The notes below the pieces were generated by a model. The model saw only the letters and a list, made by a program, of their open reading frames with translations, did not search any database and was not told where the DNA came from. Shown one piece after another: positions 31,718-40,067 of a stretch of 64,000 bases of DNA; positions within the stretch are counted from its first letter, which is position 1; every line of letters starts with the position of its first letter. The translations under genes were made by a program, and so were the position numbers. The stretch is from positions 372,001 through 436,000 of the forward strand of contig NZ_VCLB01000002.1 in NCBI RefSeq assembly GCF_005924265.1, read 5' to 3'. The stretch comes from Martelella lutilitoris (lineage in GTDB: Bacteria; Pseudomonadota; Alphaproteobacteria; Rhizobiales; Rhizobiaceae).

Positions 31718-33054
31718 CAGTCGCCGTCATTCCACGGTTCCGCCCAGTCACTGTCCGTCAGCGACTGGCGCATCGGTCGGCCCTCGACGAGCGAGATCAG
31801 CTGCTGGGCGATGCCGGTCCATGTGAACAGGCTGCGCGCCTTGTGGGCGCCCATGCGGGCCAGACGATTATAGAGCCGCTGGTGCTTGAACGGCTTCATC
31901 ATCATGATGCCGAGGTCGTATTTGTCGAACGTATCGGCAAACAGCGCGTGGCGGCCGAAGGAAATGGCGCGGTAAAGCCCGCCATTGGTGGTCACGACCG
32001 TCGGCGTGCCCGAGGCCATCGCCTCGATCGCCGTCATGCCGAAGGGCTCGTAGCGGCTTGACAATACGAACATGTCGGCAGCGCGATAGATATCCGGCAG
32101 GGCCTCGTCCGAGACATAGCCGGAGAAGTGCACCTTGTCCTCAAGGCCAAGTCTTTTGACCTGGTCCTTCAACTCGTTGAGGATGCGGGTCTCAAGCTCG
32201 TCCATGTCCTCGCCGCCGACGGCCAGATGGAGTTCGGCATCCGGCACGCGTTCGGCCATGACGGAAAAGGCCTCGATCAGCAGGTCATAGCCCTTGTTGG
32301 TGGCAAGCCTGCCGAGCGAGAGCACGGTCTTGCCCTTGAAACCGAACTGTTCGCGCAGCATGTTTCGCGACGCGGCGGAGATCGGGTAGAACCGGTTGTC
32401 GTCGTAACCCGGCGGGATCATGTAGACGCGATCTTCGCGAATGCCGTAGTCTTCGACGAGCATGTCGACCTGGATCGGCGTGGTCGCGATCACGCTGTCG
32501 CAGGCGCGGTAGATCTTGTTTTCGTGCTTGATCCGTTCGGTGAAATTGAAGTCCTTCTCGAACTGCTCCTTCTGGTCCGGGTAATCGGTCTCCATGGTCC
32601 GCTTCTTCCACAGGCCCAGCGAATGCGGCGTGTGCAGATGGGGGATGGAGAGCGCCTCGGCGAGCCTCAGCCCGGCATAGCCGGCGTCCCAGTAGTGCGA
32701 GTTGATGAAATTATAGTTCAGATCATGCTCGCGCATGTAGCGCAGCGCGTTCTCGCTCCACTCCAGAAGATGCTTGTAGAGATATTCCTTGGGAATGAAC
32801 TCCTTGCCGCCGCAAGGAATGCGCACGACGCGCACGCGTTCGTCGACCTCGTCGACCTCCGGCTGGTCCTCGAACCGGCGGGTGTAGATGTCGACAGAAA
32901 AGCCGAGCTGGGCAAGCTTTTTCGAAAGCTCCAGAATATAGACGACCTGGCCGCCGGTATCGGCGGCACCGAGCGGAGGATCGGCCGCAACATAGCCGTG
33001 AGTGGAAACAAGAGCGATACTGGGAAATTTATCGGACTCGTTTATGTGAGCCAT
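31717..33054 (-). CDS. Sucrose-phosphate synthase-like glycosyltransferase (GT4)
   Basis: A 445-residue retaining glycosyltransferase of the sucrose synthase/sucrose-phosphate synthase type. The N-terminal donor/acceptor loop is LGAADTGGQVVYILELSKKL, then HYWDAGYAG and HTPHSLGLWKK; the C-terminal EX7E motif is in YEPFGMTAIEAMASGTP. It should join UDP- or ADP-glucose to fructose-6-phosphate. The start is ATG 33054 after AAGGATCCATT (GGAAGGATCC). With the coupled phosphatase it forms a complete sucrose-synthesis operon, in a heterotroph most simply explained as a compatible-solute pathway. Confidence 0.88.
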   Translation of the reverse strand: MAHINESDKFPSIALVSTHGYVAADPPLGAADTGGQVVYILELSKKLAQLGFSVDIYTRRFEDQPEVDEVDERVRVVRIPCGGKEFIPKEYLYKHLLEWSENALRYMREHDLNYNFINSHYWDAGYAGLRLAEALSIPHLHTPHSLGLWKKRTMETDYPDQKEQFEKDFNFTERIKHENKIYRACDSVIATTPIQVDMLVEDYGIREDRVYMIPPGYDDNRFYPISAASRNMLREQFGFKGKTVLSLGRLATNKGYDLLIEAFSVMAERVPDAELHLAVGGEDMDELETRILNELKDQVKRLGLEDKVHFSGYVSDEALPDIYRAADMFVLSSRYEPFGMTAIEAMASGTPTVVTTNGGLYRAISFGRHALFADTFDKYDLGIMMMKPFKHQRLYNRLARMGAHKARSLFTWTGIAQQLISLVEGRPMRQSLTDSDWAEPWNDGD

Positions 33055-33173
33055 AATGGATCCTTCCTTGCAATACGTCGGGCGACATCGCGCAGCGGTT
33101 GGTTTCTCTATCAAACATGATGGGCGACTGAAGCGAAACCTCCAGACTGAAGAAACTGCCGGGCGCACGCCCC

Positions 33174-33188
33174 GCGTTAATTTAACGC
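33174..33188. promoter_or_regulatory. 15-bp palindrome GCGTTAATTTAACGC, operator candidate
   Basis: A perfect odd-length palindrome (GCGTTAA-T-TTAACGC) in the 223-base interval between the divergent sucrose operon and glycerate kinase gene, 120 bases from the synthase ATG and 90 from the kinase ATG. It looks like a dimer-binding operator; no regulator gene is adjacent. Confidence 0.45.
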
Positions 33189-33277
33189 ATCAGTCGCGCA
33201 ATGGTTCCCAAGAAACTTGAGATGCCTCGATTTATGTGGAAGATGCGAACCACCGTCCATGCCCTACAGGAATAATC

Positions 33278-34546
33278 ATGCAGTTCAATGACGATCCGGC
33301 AGGCTTTCTGCGTTCGCTTTTCGACGTGGCGGTGGCCGCCGCCGACCCGATGGAACAGGTATCCCGGTATCTGCCCGAACCGCCGAAAGGCCGCACCGTT
33401 GTCGTCGGCGCCGGCAAGGGGTCGGCGCGCATGGCCGAGGCGCTCGAAGCCTGCTGGGACGGTCCGCTCGAAGGCGTGGTCGTCACCCGCTACGGCCACG
33501 AGGCGCCGTGCGAGAAGATCGAAATTCTCTCCGCTTCCCATCCCGTGCCGGATGCCGCCGGAGAACGCGCGGCCAGGCGCATTCTGGAATTGGTTTCCGG
33601 CCTTACGGAGGACGACCTCGTCATCGTGCTGATCTCCGGCGGCGGCTCGGCGCTTCTGTCCCTGCCGCCGGACGGACTGACGCTCGAAGACAAGATTTCG
33701 GTGAACAAGGCGCTGCTCAGATGCGGGGCATCGATCGACGAGGTCAATTGCGTGCGCAAGCACCTCTCCGCCATCAAGGGCGGGCGGCTCGCCGCCGCCA
33801 TCCATCCGGCGCGCTGCCACGCGCTGCTGATCTCCGACGTGCCGGGCGACGATCCGGCCATCATCGCCTCGGGTCCGACCGTTGGCGAGACCACGACGGC
33901 CGAGGATGCAAAGGCGATCATCAAGCGCTACCGCATCGAATTGCCGGATCATGTCGCGCAGCATCTTGATTCGCGGCTTGCCGAATGCGTGTCGCCCGAC
34001 GACCCGCGCCTGGCAAGGACCGAGAACCATATCATCGCGACGCCGCTGATGTCGCTCGAAGCGGCGGCCGACAAGGCGCGGGCCGCCGGGCTCAACGTGC
34101 TTGTGCTCGGCGATACGATCGAGGGGGAGGCAAGCGAGGTCGGCATCGTCCATGCCGGCATCGCCGAGGCCATCCATCACCACGATATCCCGATTGCCCG
34201 CCCGGCGCTCGTCCTGTCGGGCGGGGAGACGAGCGTGACCGTGAAGGGCGACGGGCGCGGCGGACGCAATGTCGAGTTCCTGCTGTCGCTTGCGGTCCAT
34301 CTCAACGGCCTTTCGGGCGTCCATGCGCTTTCCGGCGATACGGACGGCGTGGACGGGCGGGAGGAAGTTGCCGGCGCGGTGATCGACCCCGATACGCTGA
34401 AGCGGGCGCGCGAGGCCGGCATCGATGCGCGGGCGTCGCTGGAGAACAATGACGGCCACGGGTTCTTCGAGGCGCTCGGCGATCAGGTGATTACCGGCCC
34501 CACCCTGACCAATGTCAATGATTTCAGGGCAATCCTTGTCCTGTAG
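33278..34546 (+). CDS. Glycerate 2-kinase (MOFRL/DUF4147 family)
   Basis: A 422-residue type-II glycerate kinase (GckA/TtuD-like). N-terminal family blocks are VVVGAGKGSARMAEALE and LISGGGSALLSLPPDG, followed by NKALLRCGASIDEVNCVRKH and SDVPGDDPAIIASGPT; the C-terminal MOFRL part has LSGGETSVTVKGDGRGGRN and ALSGDTDGVDG. It makes 2-phosphoglycerate from D-glycerate and ATP in glyoxylate or tartrate/serine catabolism. ATG 33278 after ACAGGAATAATC. Divergent from the sucrose operon; a shared regulator is possible but unproven. Confidence 0.93.
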   Translation: MQFNDDPAGFLRSLFDVAVAAADPMEQVSRYLPEPPKGRTVVVGAGKGSARMAEALEACWDGPLEGVVVTRYGHEAPCEKIEILSASHPVPDAAGERAARRILELVSGLTEDDLVIVLISGGGSALLSLPPDGLTLEDKISVNKALLRCGASIDEVNCVRKHLSAIKGGRLAAAIHPARCHALLISDVPGDDPAIIASGPTVGETTTAEDAKAIIKRYRIELPDHVAQHLDSRLAECVSPDDPRLARTENHIIATPLMSLEAAADKARAAGLNVLVLGDTIEGEASEVGIVHAGIAEAIHHHDIPIARPALVLSGGETSVTVKGDGRGGRNVEFLLSLAVHLNGLSGVHALSGDTDGVDGREEVAGAVIDPDTLKRAREAGIDARASLENNDGHGFFEALGDQVITGPTLTNVNDFRAILVL

Positions 34547-34706
34547 TCCGTCAGGGCCGTTTGCGAACGGAAAAATGCAACCATAGAGCGCCTATGCGCG
34601 CGGTACTTTACCGTTTGGTAACCATATTGCCACATTTTTTGACCAAGAGCCGGGCGGCGTGATGCGCCGTTCGCTTTCTCGAGTCACTGGCTGAACTGGA
34701 TTACCA

Positions 34707-35687
34707 ATGCACCGTTTGCTGAACGGCCTTTTCGGCCTTGGCGTTCTCGCGCTCGCCTCCTGCGCTTCCACCGGACAACGTGATACAACGACCCTTCAGA
34801 CGGCGCTCGTGGCGACGGAGAGGCCGGCAGAGCGCGCTTCGGGCAGTCCCAAGGCCATCGAGGTGATGATGACGGGTTCAATCGAGAAGGCGACGGCGGC
34901 AGAAGAAGCCCCGCTCAAGATCAGCTCGATCCATTCGCGGATCGTAGAGGGCGCGGATGCGGTAGGCCCCATCCGCCCTATCCGCCTTGTCGCGAATAGT
35001 CCGGTGAGGGATTATCCGCTCGCCGGGCGCACCCTCTATCTTGACGAGACCCGAGACATCACGCTGGCTCCCAAGGAGGTCGTGTTGACCTTTGATGACG
35101 GTCCGGTGCCGTCAAAGACGCCGGCCGTGCTCCAGGCGCTTGCGGATCACGGGGTCAAGGGGCTGTTCTTCATGGTCGGCGAGATGGCGCACTACCATCC
35201 GGAAATCGCCGAACTGGTTGTCGAGAGCGATCAGACCATCGGCACGCATACCTATTCGCACCCGCATTTGCCGGGTCTGTCATATGCAGGCGCGGTCGCC
35301 AATATCGATCGCGGCATCGCCGCTGTCGAAAAGGCGACGGGCGTGAAGCCCCGCTTCTTCCGCTTCCCCTATCTGGCGGAGACCACAGCTCTTGATCGCG
35401 CGCTGCAGGAGCGCGGCATGATCCCGGTCGGCATCGACATCGATTCGCGCGACTATGAACAGGCCTCGACCGATGTTCTGGTCAACCGGATCATGACCGG
35501 CCTTGCCAGGCGCGGCGGCGGCATCGTTTTGATGCATGACCTCCAGGGGCGTACGGCGCGCGCGATCGGACCGCTCTTGAACCGGCTGGAAACCGAGGGC
35601 TACAAGGTGGTGACGGTCAAATACGGCAAGCCAGCCGACGAAGAGCCCGAAACGCTGATGGCGCGCCTTTCGCGCGCTCGCGAATAG
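34707..35687 (+). CDS. Lipoprotein polysaccharide deacetylase (NodB homology)
   Basis: A 326-residue protein. The N-terminus is a lipoprotein signal with lipobox LASC (Cys19 in VLALASCAST), then a variable linker to about residue 115. The NodB-type deacetylase domain follows: TFDDGP near residue 129 supplies the catalytic and metal Asp, HTYSHPH near 177 the metal histidines, FFRFPYL the third motif and GIVLMHD the fourth. It should deacetylate a peptidoglycan or exopolysaccharide sugar at the cell envelope. Free-standing gene; the 160 bases upstream and 164 downstream hold nothing clear. Confidence 0.9.
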   Translation: MHRLLNGLFGLGVLALASCASTGQRDTTTLQTALVATERPAERASGSPKAIEVMMTGSIEKATAAEEAPLKISSIHSRIVEGADAVGPIRPIRLVANSPVRDYPLAGRTLYLDETRDITLAPKEVVLTFDDGPVPSKTPAVLQALADHGVKGLFFMVGEMAHYHPEIAELVVESDQTIGTHTYSHPHLPGLSYAGAVANIDRGIAAVEKATGVKPRFFRFPYLAETTALDRALQERGMIPVGIDIDSRDYEQASTDVLVNRIMTGLARRGGGIVLMHDLQGRTARAIGPLLNRLETEGYKVVTVKYGKPADEEPETLMARLSRARE

Positions 35688-35851
35688 GCCGCCTCCGGGC
35701 GTACCGCAAGCTGCCGAACCGGCTTGAAAACCGGGCATATGCGGTCTAGAACCGGCGCCAACACGGCGGTTGCGATCATGATCGGACAGCCATTGATGCG
35801 CTTCCCGGGGTTGAGCGGGCGCGCGGGTTTTCAGCAACACGGGAGGCCTCC

Positions 35852-36967
35852 TTGAGCCAGCGTAAACTCTTTCTTCTGCCCGGCGACGGCATCGGTCCGG
35901 AAATCACCGCGGAACTCGAAAAGATCATCGCCTTCATGAACGAGAAGGCCGGCGCGGGTTTTACGGTCGAAAAGGGCCTTGTCGGCGGGTCGGCCTATGA
36001 CGCACACGGCGTGGCGATCTCCGATGACGACATGGCGCGTGCCATGGCGGCCGACGCGGTTATTCTCGCGGCCGTCGGCGGCCCGAAATGGGACAATGTA
36101 CCGTATGACGTGCGCCCCGAAGCCGGCCTGCTGCGCCTGCGCAAGGACATGCAGCTCTTTGCCAATCTGCGTCCGGCCATCTGCTATTCGGCCCTTGCCG
36201 CCTCGTCCTCGCTAAAGCCGGAACTGGTCGAGGGGCTCGACATCCTGATCGTGCGCGAACTGACCGGCGGCGTCTATTTCGGCGAGCCGAAGGAGATCAT
36301 CGATCTCGACAACGGCCAGCAGCGCGCCATCGACACGCAGGTCTATGACACCTACGAGATCGAGCGCATCGCCGCCGTCGCCTTCGAGCTTGCCCGCACC
36401 CGCGACAATCGTGTCTGCTCGATGGAAAAGCGCAATGTGATGAAGTCCGGCCTGTTCTGGAACCAGGTCGTCACCCGCGTTCACGACGAGAAGTTCCCCG
36501 ATGTGAAGCTTTCCCACATGCTGGCCGATGCCGGCGGCATGCAGCTGGTGCGCGCGCCCAAGCAGTTCGACGTGATCGTCACCGACAATCTCTTCGGCGA
36601 CATGCTTTCCGACGTCGCCGCCATGCTGACCGGTTCGCTCGGCATGCTGCCATCGGCCTCGCTCGGCGCGGAAGACCCGGCAACCGGCAAGCGCAAGGCG
36701 ATGTATGAGCCCGTCCATGGCTCTGCGCCCGATATCGCCGGGCAGGGCATTGCCAATCCGCTGGCCATGATCGCCTCCTTCGCCATGTGCCTGCGCTATT
36801 CCTTCAACATGATCGCCGAGGCCGAAGCGCTGGAAGCGGCGATTGCCGACGTGCTGGAACAGGGCTACCGCACCGGCGACATCATGGCCGAAGGGTGCCG
36901 GAAGGTCGGCACCGCTGAAATGGGCGACGCCGTGCTTGCCGCCCTTGCGACGAAACTTGCCGCCTGA
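35852..36967 (+). CDS. leuB: 3-isopropylmalate dehydrogenase
   Basis: A 371-residue LeuB that oxidatively decarboxylates 3-isopropylmalate with NAD. Motifs: [41 protein letters not shown], then [17 protein letters not shown] and [19 protein letters not shown]. The start is TTG 35852: GGGAGG lies five bases upstream, and the next in-frame ATG (MNEKAG) would delete the dinucleotide-binding start, so TTG is required. Length is normal with this start. Monocistronic. Confidence 0.97.
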   Translation: MSQRKLFLLPGDGIGPEITAELEKIIAFMNEKAGAGFTVEKGLVGGSAYDAHGVAISDDDMARAMAADAVILAAVGGPKWDNVPYDVRPEAGLLRLRKDMQLFANLRPAICYSALAASSSLKPELVEGLDILIVRELTGGVYFGEPKEIIDLDNGQQRAIDTQVYDTYEIERIAAVAFELARTRDNRVCSMEKRNVMKSGLFWNQVVTRVHDEKFPDVKLSHMLADAGGMQLVRAPKQFDVIVTDNLFGDMLSDVAAMLTGSLGMLPSASLGAEDPATGKRKAMYEPVHGSAPDIAGQGIANPLAMIASFAMCLRYSFNMIAEAEALEAAIADVLEQGYRTGDIMAEGCRKVGTAEMGDAVLAALATKLAA

Positions 36968-37075
36968 TGCTTTCGGGCGCCGGCCTTTCACGGGTCGGCG
37001 CCGAACCTCTGCCGGCTGAACCGCTGCCGCGGAAAAACTATCCACTTTTCCGCATGACGCCCTAGATGGAAGCGG

Positions 37076-37834
37076 ATGACAGACACACGCCCGCTCCCTC
37101 CTGCGCCAGGCCGATCCAGTTTACGCCTCTTCTGGAAACGAAAACCGGCGCGAAAACCGTTCTCGCTTTCCGCCACGCGCTGGCCATGGTTTCTTCTTCC
37201 GGCCGCGACCATGGCGCTTCTGTCTCTTGCGGCGCTTGACGGTCCGGTCGCCTCCGCCCGCGATGCGATGTCGGCGTCATTCCAGGACCTTGCCGCGCGA
37301 TTGACGGATCTGACCACTTCGCCCTGGATCCTGGTGACCAGCGGGGCGGTGACGCTTGGCGCGCTTGCGGCTCTTGCCTTCGCTGACAGGACAGCGGTGA
37401 AATACCGTGCCGTTCATGTCGCCCATCAGGCATTCTATGTCTTCGCCAGCGTGGCGCTCGCCAGCGCCTCGGTCAATGTCGTGAAGCGGCTGATCGGCAG
37501 GGCGCGTCCGTCGCTGTTCGACAATGTCGGCGACTTCCATTTCCAGTTCGGCGGCTGGGCCTATGACTATGCGAGCTTTCCTTCCGGCCATGCCACGACA
37601 TCCGGCGCCGTCTTTGCCGCGCTGGCATTGCTGTTTCCCCGCATGGGGCCGGTTTTTGCCAGCGTGGCCATCTTCTTCGCCTATGCCCGCGTCGCCGTCG
37701 GCGCACATTACCCGAGCGATATCTCGACCGGACTTTTCTACGGCGCATGGATCGCGGTGCTGGTGGCCGTGATCTTTGCCCGCTACCGCCTGCTGTTTGC
37801 CATTCCGGAAAAAGGGTTGCCCGCGCGCAGGTAA
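37076..37834 (+). CDS. PAP2-family membrane phosphatase
   Basis: A 252-residue integral membrane phosphatase of the lipid A/undecaprenyl-pyrophosphate type with about six hydrophobic segments. The three-part PAP2 signature is complete: KRLIGRARP, SFPSGHAT, and FFAYARVAVGAHYPSDI with the catalytic His residues. The N-terminal 30 residues are basic and cytoplasmic. The substrate (phosphatidic acid, lipid A or undecaprenyl pyrophosphate) is not resolved. ATG 37076 with GGAAGCGG upstream. An inverted repeat GGCGCCG/CGGCGCC lies in the gap after leuB (36980-37011). Confidence 0.92.
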   Translation: MTDTRPLPPAPGRSSLRLFWKRKPARKPFSLSATRWPWFLLPAATMALLSLAALDGPVASARDAMSASFQDLAARLTDLTTSPWILVTSGAVTLGALAALAFADRTAVKYRAVHVAHQAFYVFASVALASASVNVVKRLIGRARPSLFDNVGDFHFQFGGWAYDYASFPSGHATTSGAVFAALALLFPRMGPVFASVAIFFAYARVAVGAHYPSDISTGLFYGAWIAVLVAVIFARYRLLFAIPEKGLPARR

Positions 37835-38156
37835 GGGCCGGACACGCTCATGCCGGTCCTGCGAGAGCGAACGGATGGCCAGCCTTATACGGGAGCTGTA
37901 ACGATTTAGTTTTCTCGCGATCGTTACCTATTGGTGCATGCCGACACCGCTCTGCAGGCAAGACGAACCCGTCGAAAACCGCAATTCAGCTTTATGTTTA
38001 AGTTAATAAAACAAGTAGATACTTTTCAAGCAATATTCGAATTCAATGAAGATTGAACGCTGAAGTCGGAGATTCAACGTGTGGTAGCTACAAATTCGTG
38101 AATTTGGCGATACTCTTATTAGTAGAGGCTGATGTTAGACATCGACGACGCCACCA
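37835..38156. other. AT-rich intergenic region with inverted repeat
   Basis: 322 bases without a gene, AT-rich from 37960 on. GTAACGAT (37898-37905) and ATCGTTAC (37920-37927) form an 8-bp inverted repeat around 14 bases, either an operator or a hairpin. The AT-rich part probably holds the promoter of the downstream kinase operon, but I see no consensus -35/-10 pair. Confidence 0.5.
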
Positions 38157-40067
38157 ATGACGCGGAAACATGATATGCGAGGCACACTCCGGAGTTTCCT
38201 GGGCAGAATTGTACGCATGCCGACCATGGACGAATGGCGGCTCATGCTGGCGCTGTTTGCTGCCGCCTTCACGATCATTCTCCTCATCTGGTACGTTTCC
38301 TATTCAGTCGAGCAGCGCCTTCAGGAACAGCGCAGCCGGCTGCAGGCCGAAGGCGCCTTGCGTCTTGCAGATATCTGGGTCAGCGGCTTCATTGCCGACT
38401 ATGCGCAGTTTCTCAACGTGATTGAAGACGGTTATGCCTTCAAGGGGCGCCTTGAAGGTGAAGTCGAAACCGCAGCGCTCGTCCAGGATTTTTCCGCCTG
38501 GGTGCGGGCGAAGCCCGATATCGCGCAATTGCGCTACATCGCCGCCGACGGCATGGAGCAGGTCCGCGTCGATCGCGTCGGAGATGCTATCGTCCCGGTC
38601 GGACAATCCGACCTGCAGGACAAATCCGCGCGCTATTACTTTCAGGCGGCCAATAGCCTGCCGGCCGGATCGCTCTATCTTTCGCCGCTGGATCTCAATG
38701 TCGAGGGGGGCATGATCGAGGAACCCTGGCAGCCGGTGCTTCGCCTGGCGGCGCCGGTTTTCACAGCGGACGGCGTTCGACGCGGCGTGCTCGTTGTCAA
38801 TCTCGATGCGTCAAGCATCCTGGTGAAGCTCGATTTGCTCGCCTCTCCCTTCGTCAGACGGATCCAGCTTCTGAACGCGGATGGCTACTGGATGGGCGGG
38901 GTGGCGCGGCGCGATCGCTGGGGCTTCATGTTCGATAAGGAGACGACGCTCGCTGTACGCGCGCCAGAGCTCTTTACCGACATGAAGGCCGGCGTCGAGC
39001 ACCAGGGCGGGGCGCAGCGCTATGTTTTCGCCGGCCTGCCGCTCGGCGAGACGATCGCCGAAGACGCCGGGTTTGAACGTGTGGAGACGGCGGATACGCC
39101 CTGGTATCTGCTGGTCGCCTATCCGCGCGCGCCGGCCTTTGTGTCATCGGAAAACCTGCCGGGCTTCGCCGTCCTCTTCCTCGCCTCGGCAGTGTTTGCC
39201 GCGCTCGCCAGCCGGCTGATTAACCATCGTCGGGCGGCTGAGGCGCGGGTCCGGGCGGCGGAAGAGCGCATGGTGCGCATTGACCGGCTCGCGGGCCTCG
39301 GCGGTCTGGTGGCCGGCGTGTCGCACGAGCTGAACACGCCCATCGGCAACGCCATGATGGTCGCGACAACGATTGACCGGCGTGCGGAAAGCCTTCAGGA
39401 GGCCCTGCAGGAGGGGCGGGTCGGTCGCAATGCCTTCGCCCGGGCGCTCGATGACATCCGTCACGGCACCCGGATGACCCGAGAGGCGCTTGAAGGCGCT
39501 TCGGAGATCATCGGCAATTTCAAGCAGATCGCCGTTGATCAGGCGAGCGACCGTCGTCGGCGTTTTTCGCTCGAGCGCTACCTGCTCGACACGATTTCGC
39601 TTCTCCAGCCGCAATTCTCAAAGGGCAATGTGCGGCTTGTGTCGGGGCCGATGGACGATGTGCGGATGCACAGCTGCCCGGGTCCGCTCGGCCAGGCGGT
39701 GACCAACCTCATCAACAATGCCCGCCTCCATGCTTTCCCCGACGGCGCTGCCGGCACCGTTACCGTGACGGCCGAGGGAAAGGACGGTGGCCGCGTGGCC
39801 ATCACCGTTGCCGACGATGGTTGCGGTATCGCGCCGGAGCACCGGGACAGGATCTTCGATCCGTTTTTCTCCACCTCTTTTGGCAAGGGCGGCAGCGGGC
39901 TCGGCCTTGTCATTGTCCACAACATCGTCACCGGCGTGCTCGGCGGTGACATCACCGTCGACAGCGCGCCGGGCGCGGGGACGCGGATCACGCTCTTGAT
40001 CCCGCTCGTCTCACCGCTTCGCGGTATCGACTCGAATGCCTATCAGACGAAGGAGCACGGCCCATGA
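38157..40067 (+). CDS. Membrane sensor histidine kinase with periplasmic Cache-like domain
   Basis: A 636-residue two-component sensor. Transmembrane helix 1 is near residues 27-48 (LMLALFAAAFTIILLIWYVS) and helix 2 near 335-352. Between them is a periplasmic sensing region of dCache type (FSAWVRAKPDIAQLRYIAAD, VLVVNLDASSILVK). The dimerisation/phosphoacceptor helix has His390 in GVSHELNTPIGN, and the ATPase has N (QAVTNLINNARLHA), G1 (ADDGCGIAPEH) and G2 (GKGGSGLGLVIVHN) boxes. Its stop overlaps the next ATG by four bases (ATGA), so it is coupled to the REC-EAL protein and most likely phosphorylates it. The ligand is unknown. Confidence 0.93.
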   Translation: MTRKHDMRGTLRSFLGRIVRMPTMDEWRLMLALFAAAFTIILLIWYVSYSVEQRLQEQRSRLQAEGALRLADIWVSGFIADYAQFLNVIEDGYAFKGRLEGEVETAALVQDFSAWVRAKPDIAQLRYIAADGMEQVRVDRVGDAIVPVGQSDLQDKSARYYFQAANSLPAGSLYLSPLDLNVEGGMIEEPWQPVLRLAAPVFTADGVRRGVLVVNLDASSILVKLDLLASPFVRRIQLLNADGYWMGGVARRDRWGFMFDKETTLAVRAPELFTDMKAGVEHQGGAQRYVFAGLPLGETIAEDAGFERVETADTPWYLLVAYPRAPAFVSSENLPGFAVLFLASAVFAALASRLINHRRAAEARVRAAEERMVRIDRLAGLGGLVAGVSHELNTPIGNAMMVATTIDRRAESLQEALQEGRVGRNAFARALDDIRHGTRMTREALEGASEIIGNFKQIAVDQASDRRRRFSLERYLLDTISLLQPQFSKGNVRLVSGPMDDVRMHSCPGPLGQAVTNLINNARLHAFPDGAAGTVTVTAEGKDGGRVAITVADDGCGIAPEHRDRIFDPFFSTSFGKGGSGLGLVIVHNIVTGVLGGDITVDSAPGAGTRITLLIPLVSPLRGIDSNAYQTKEHGP

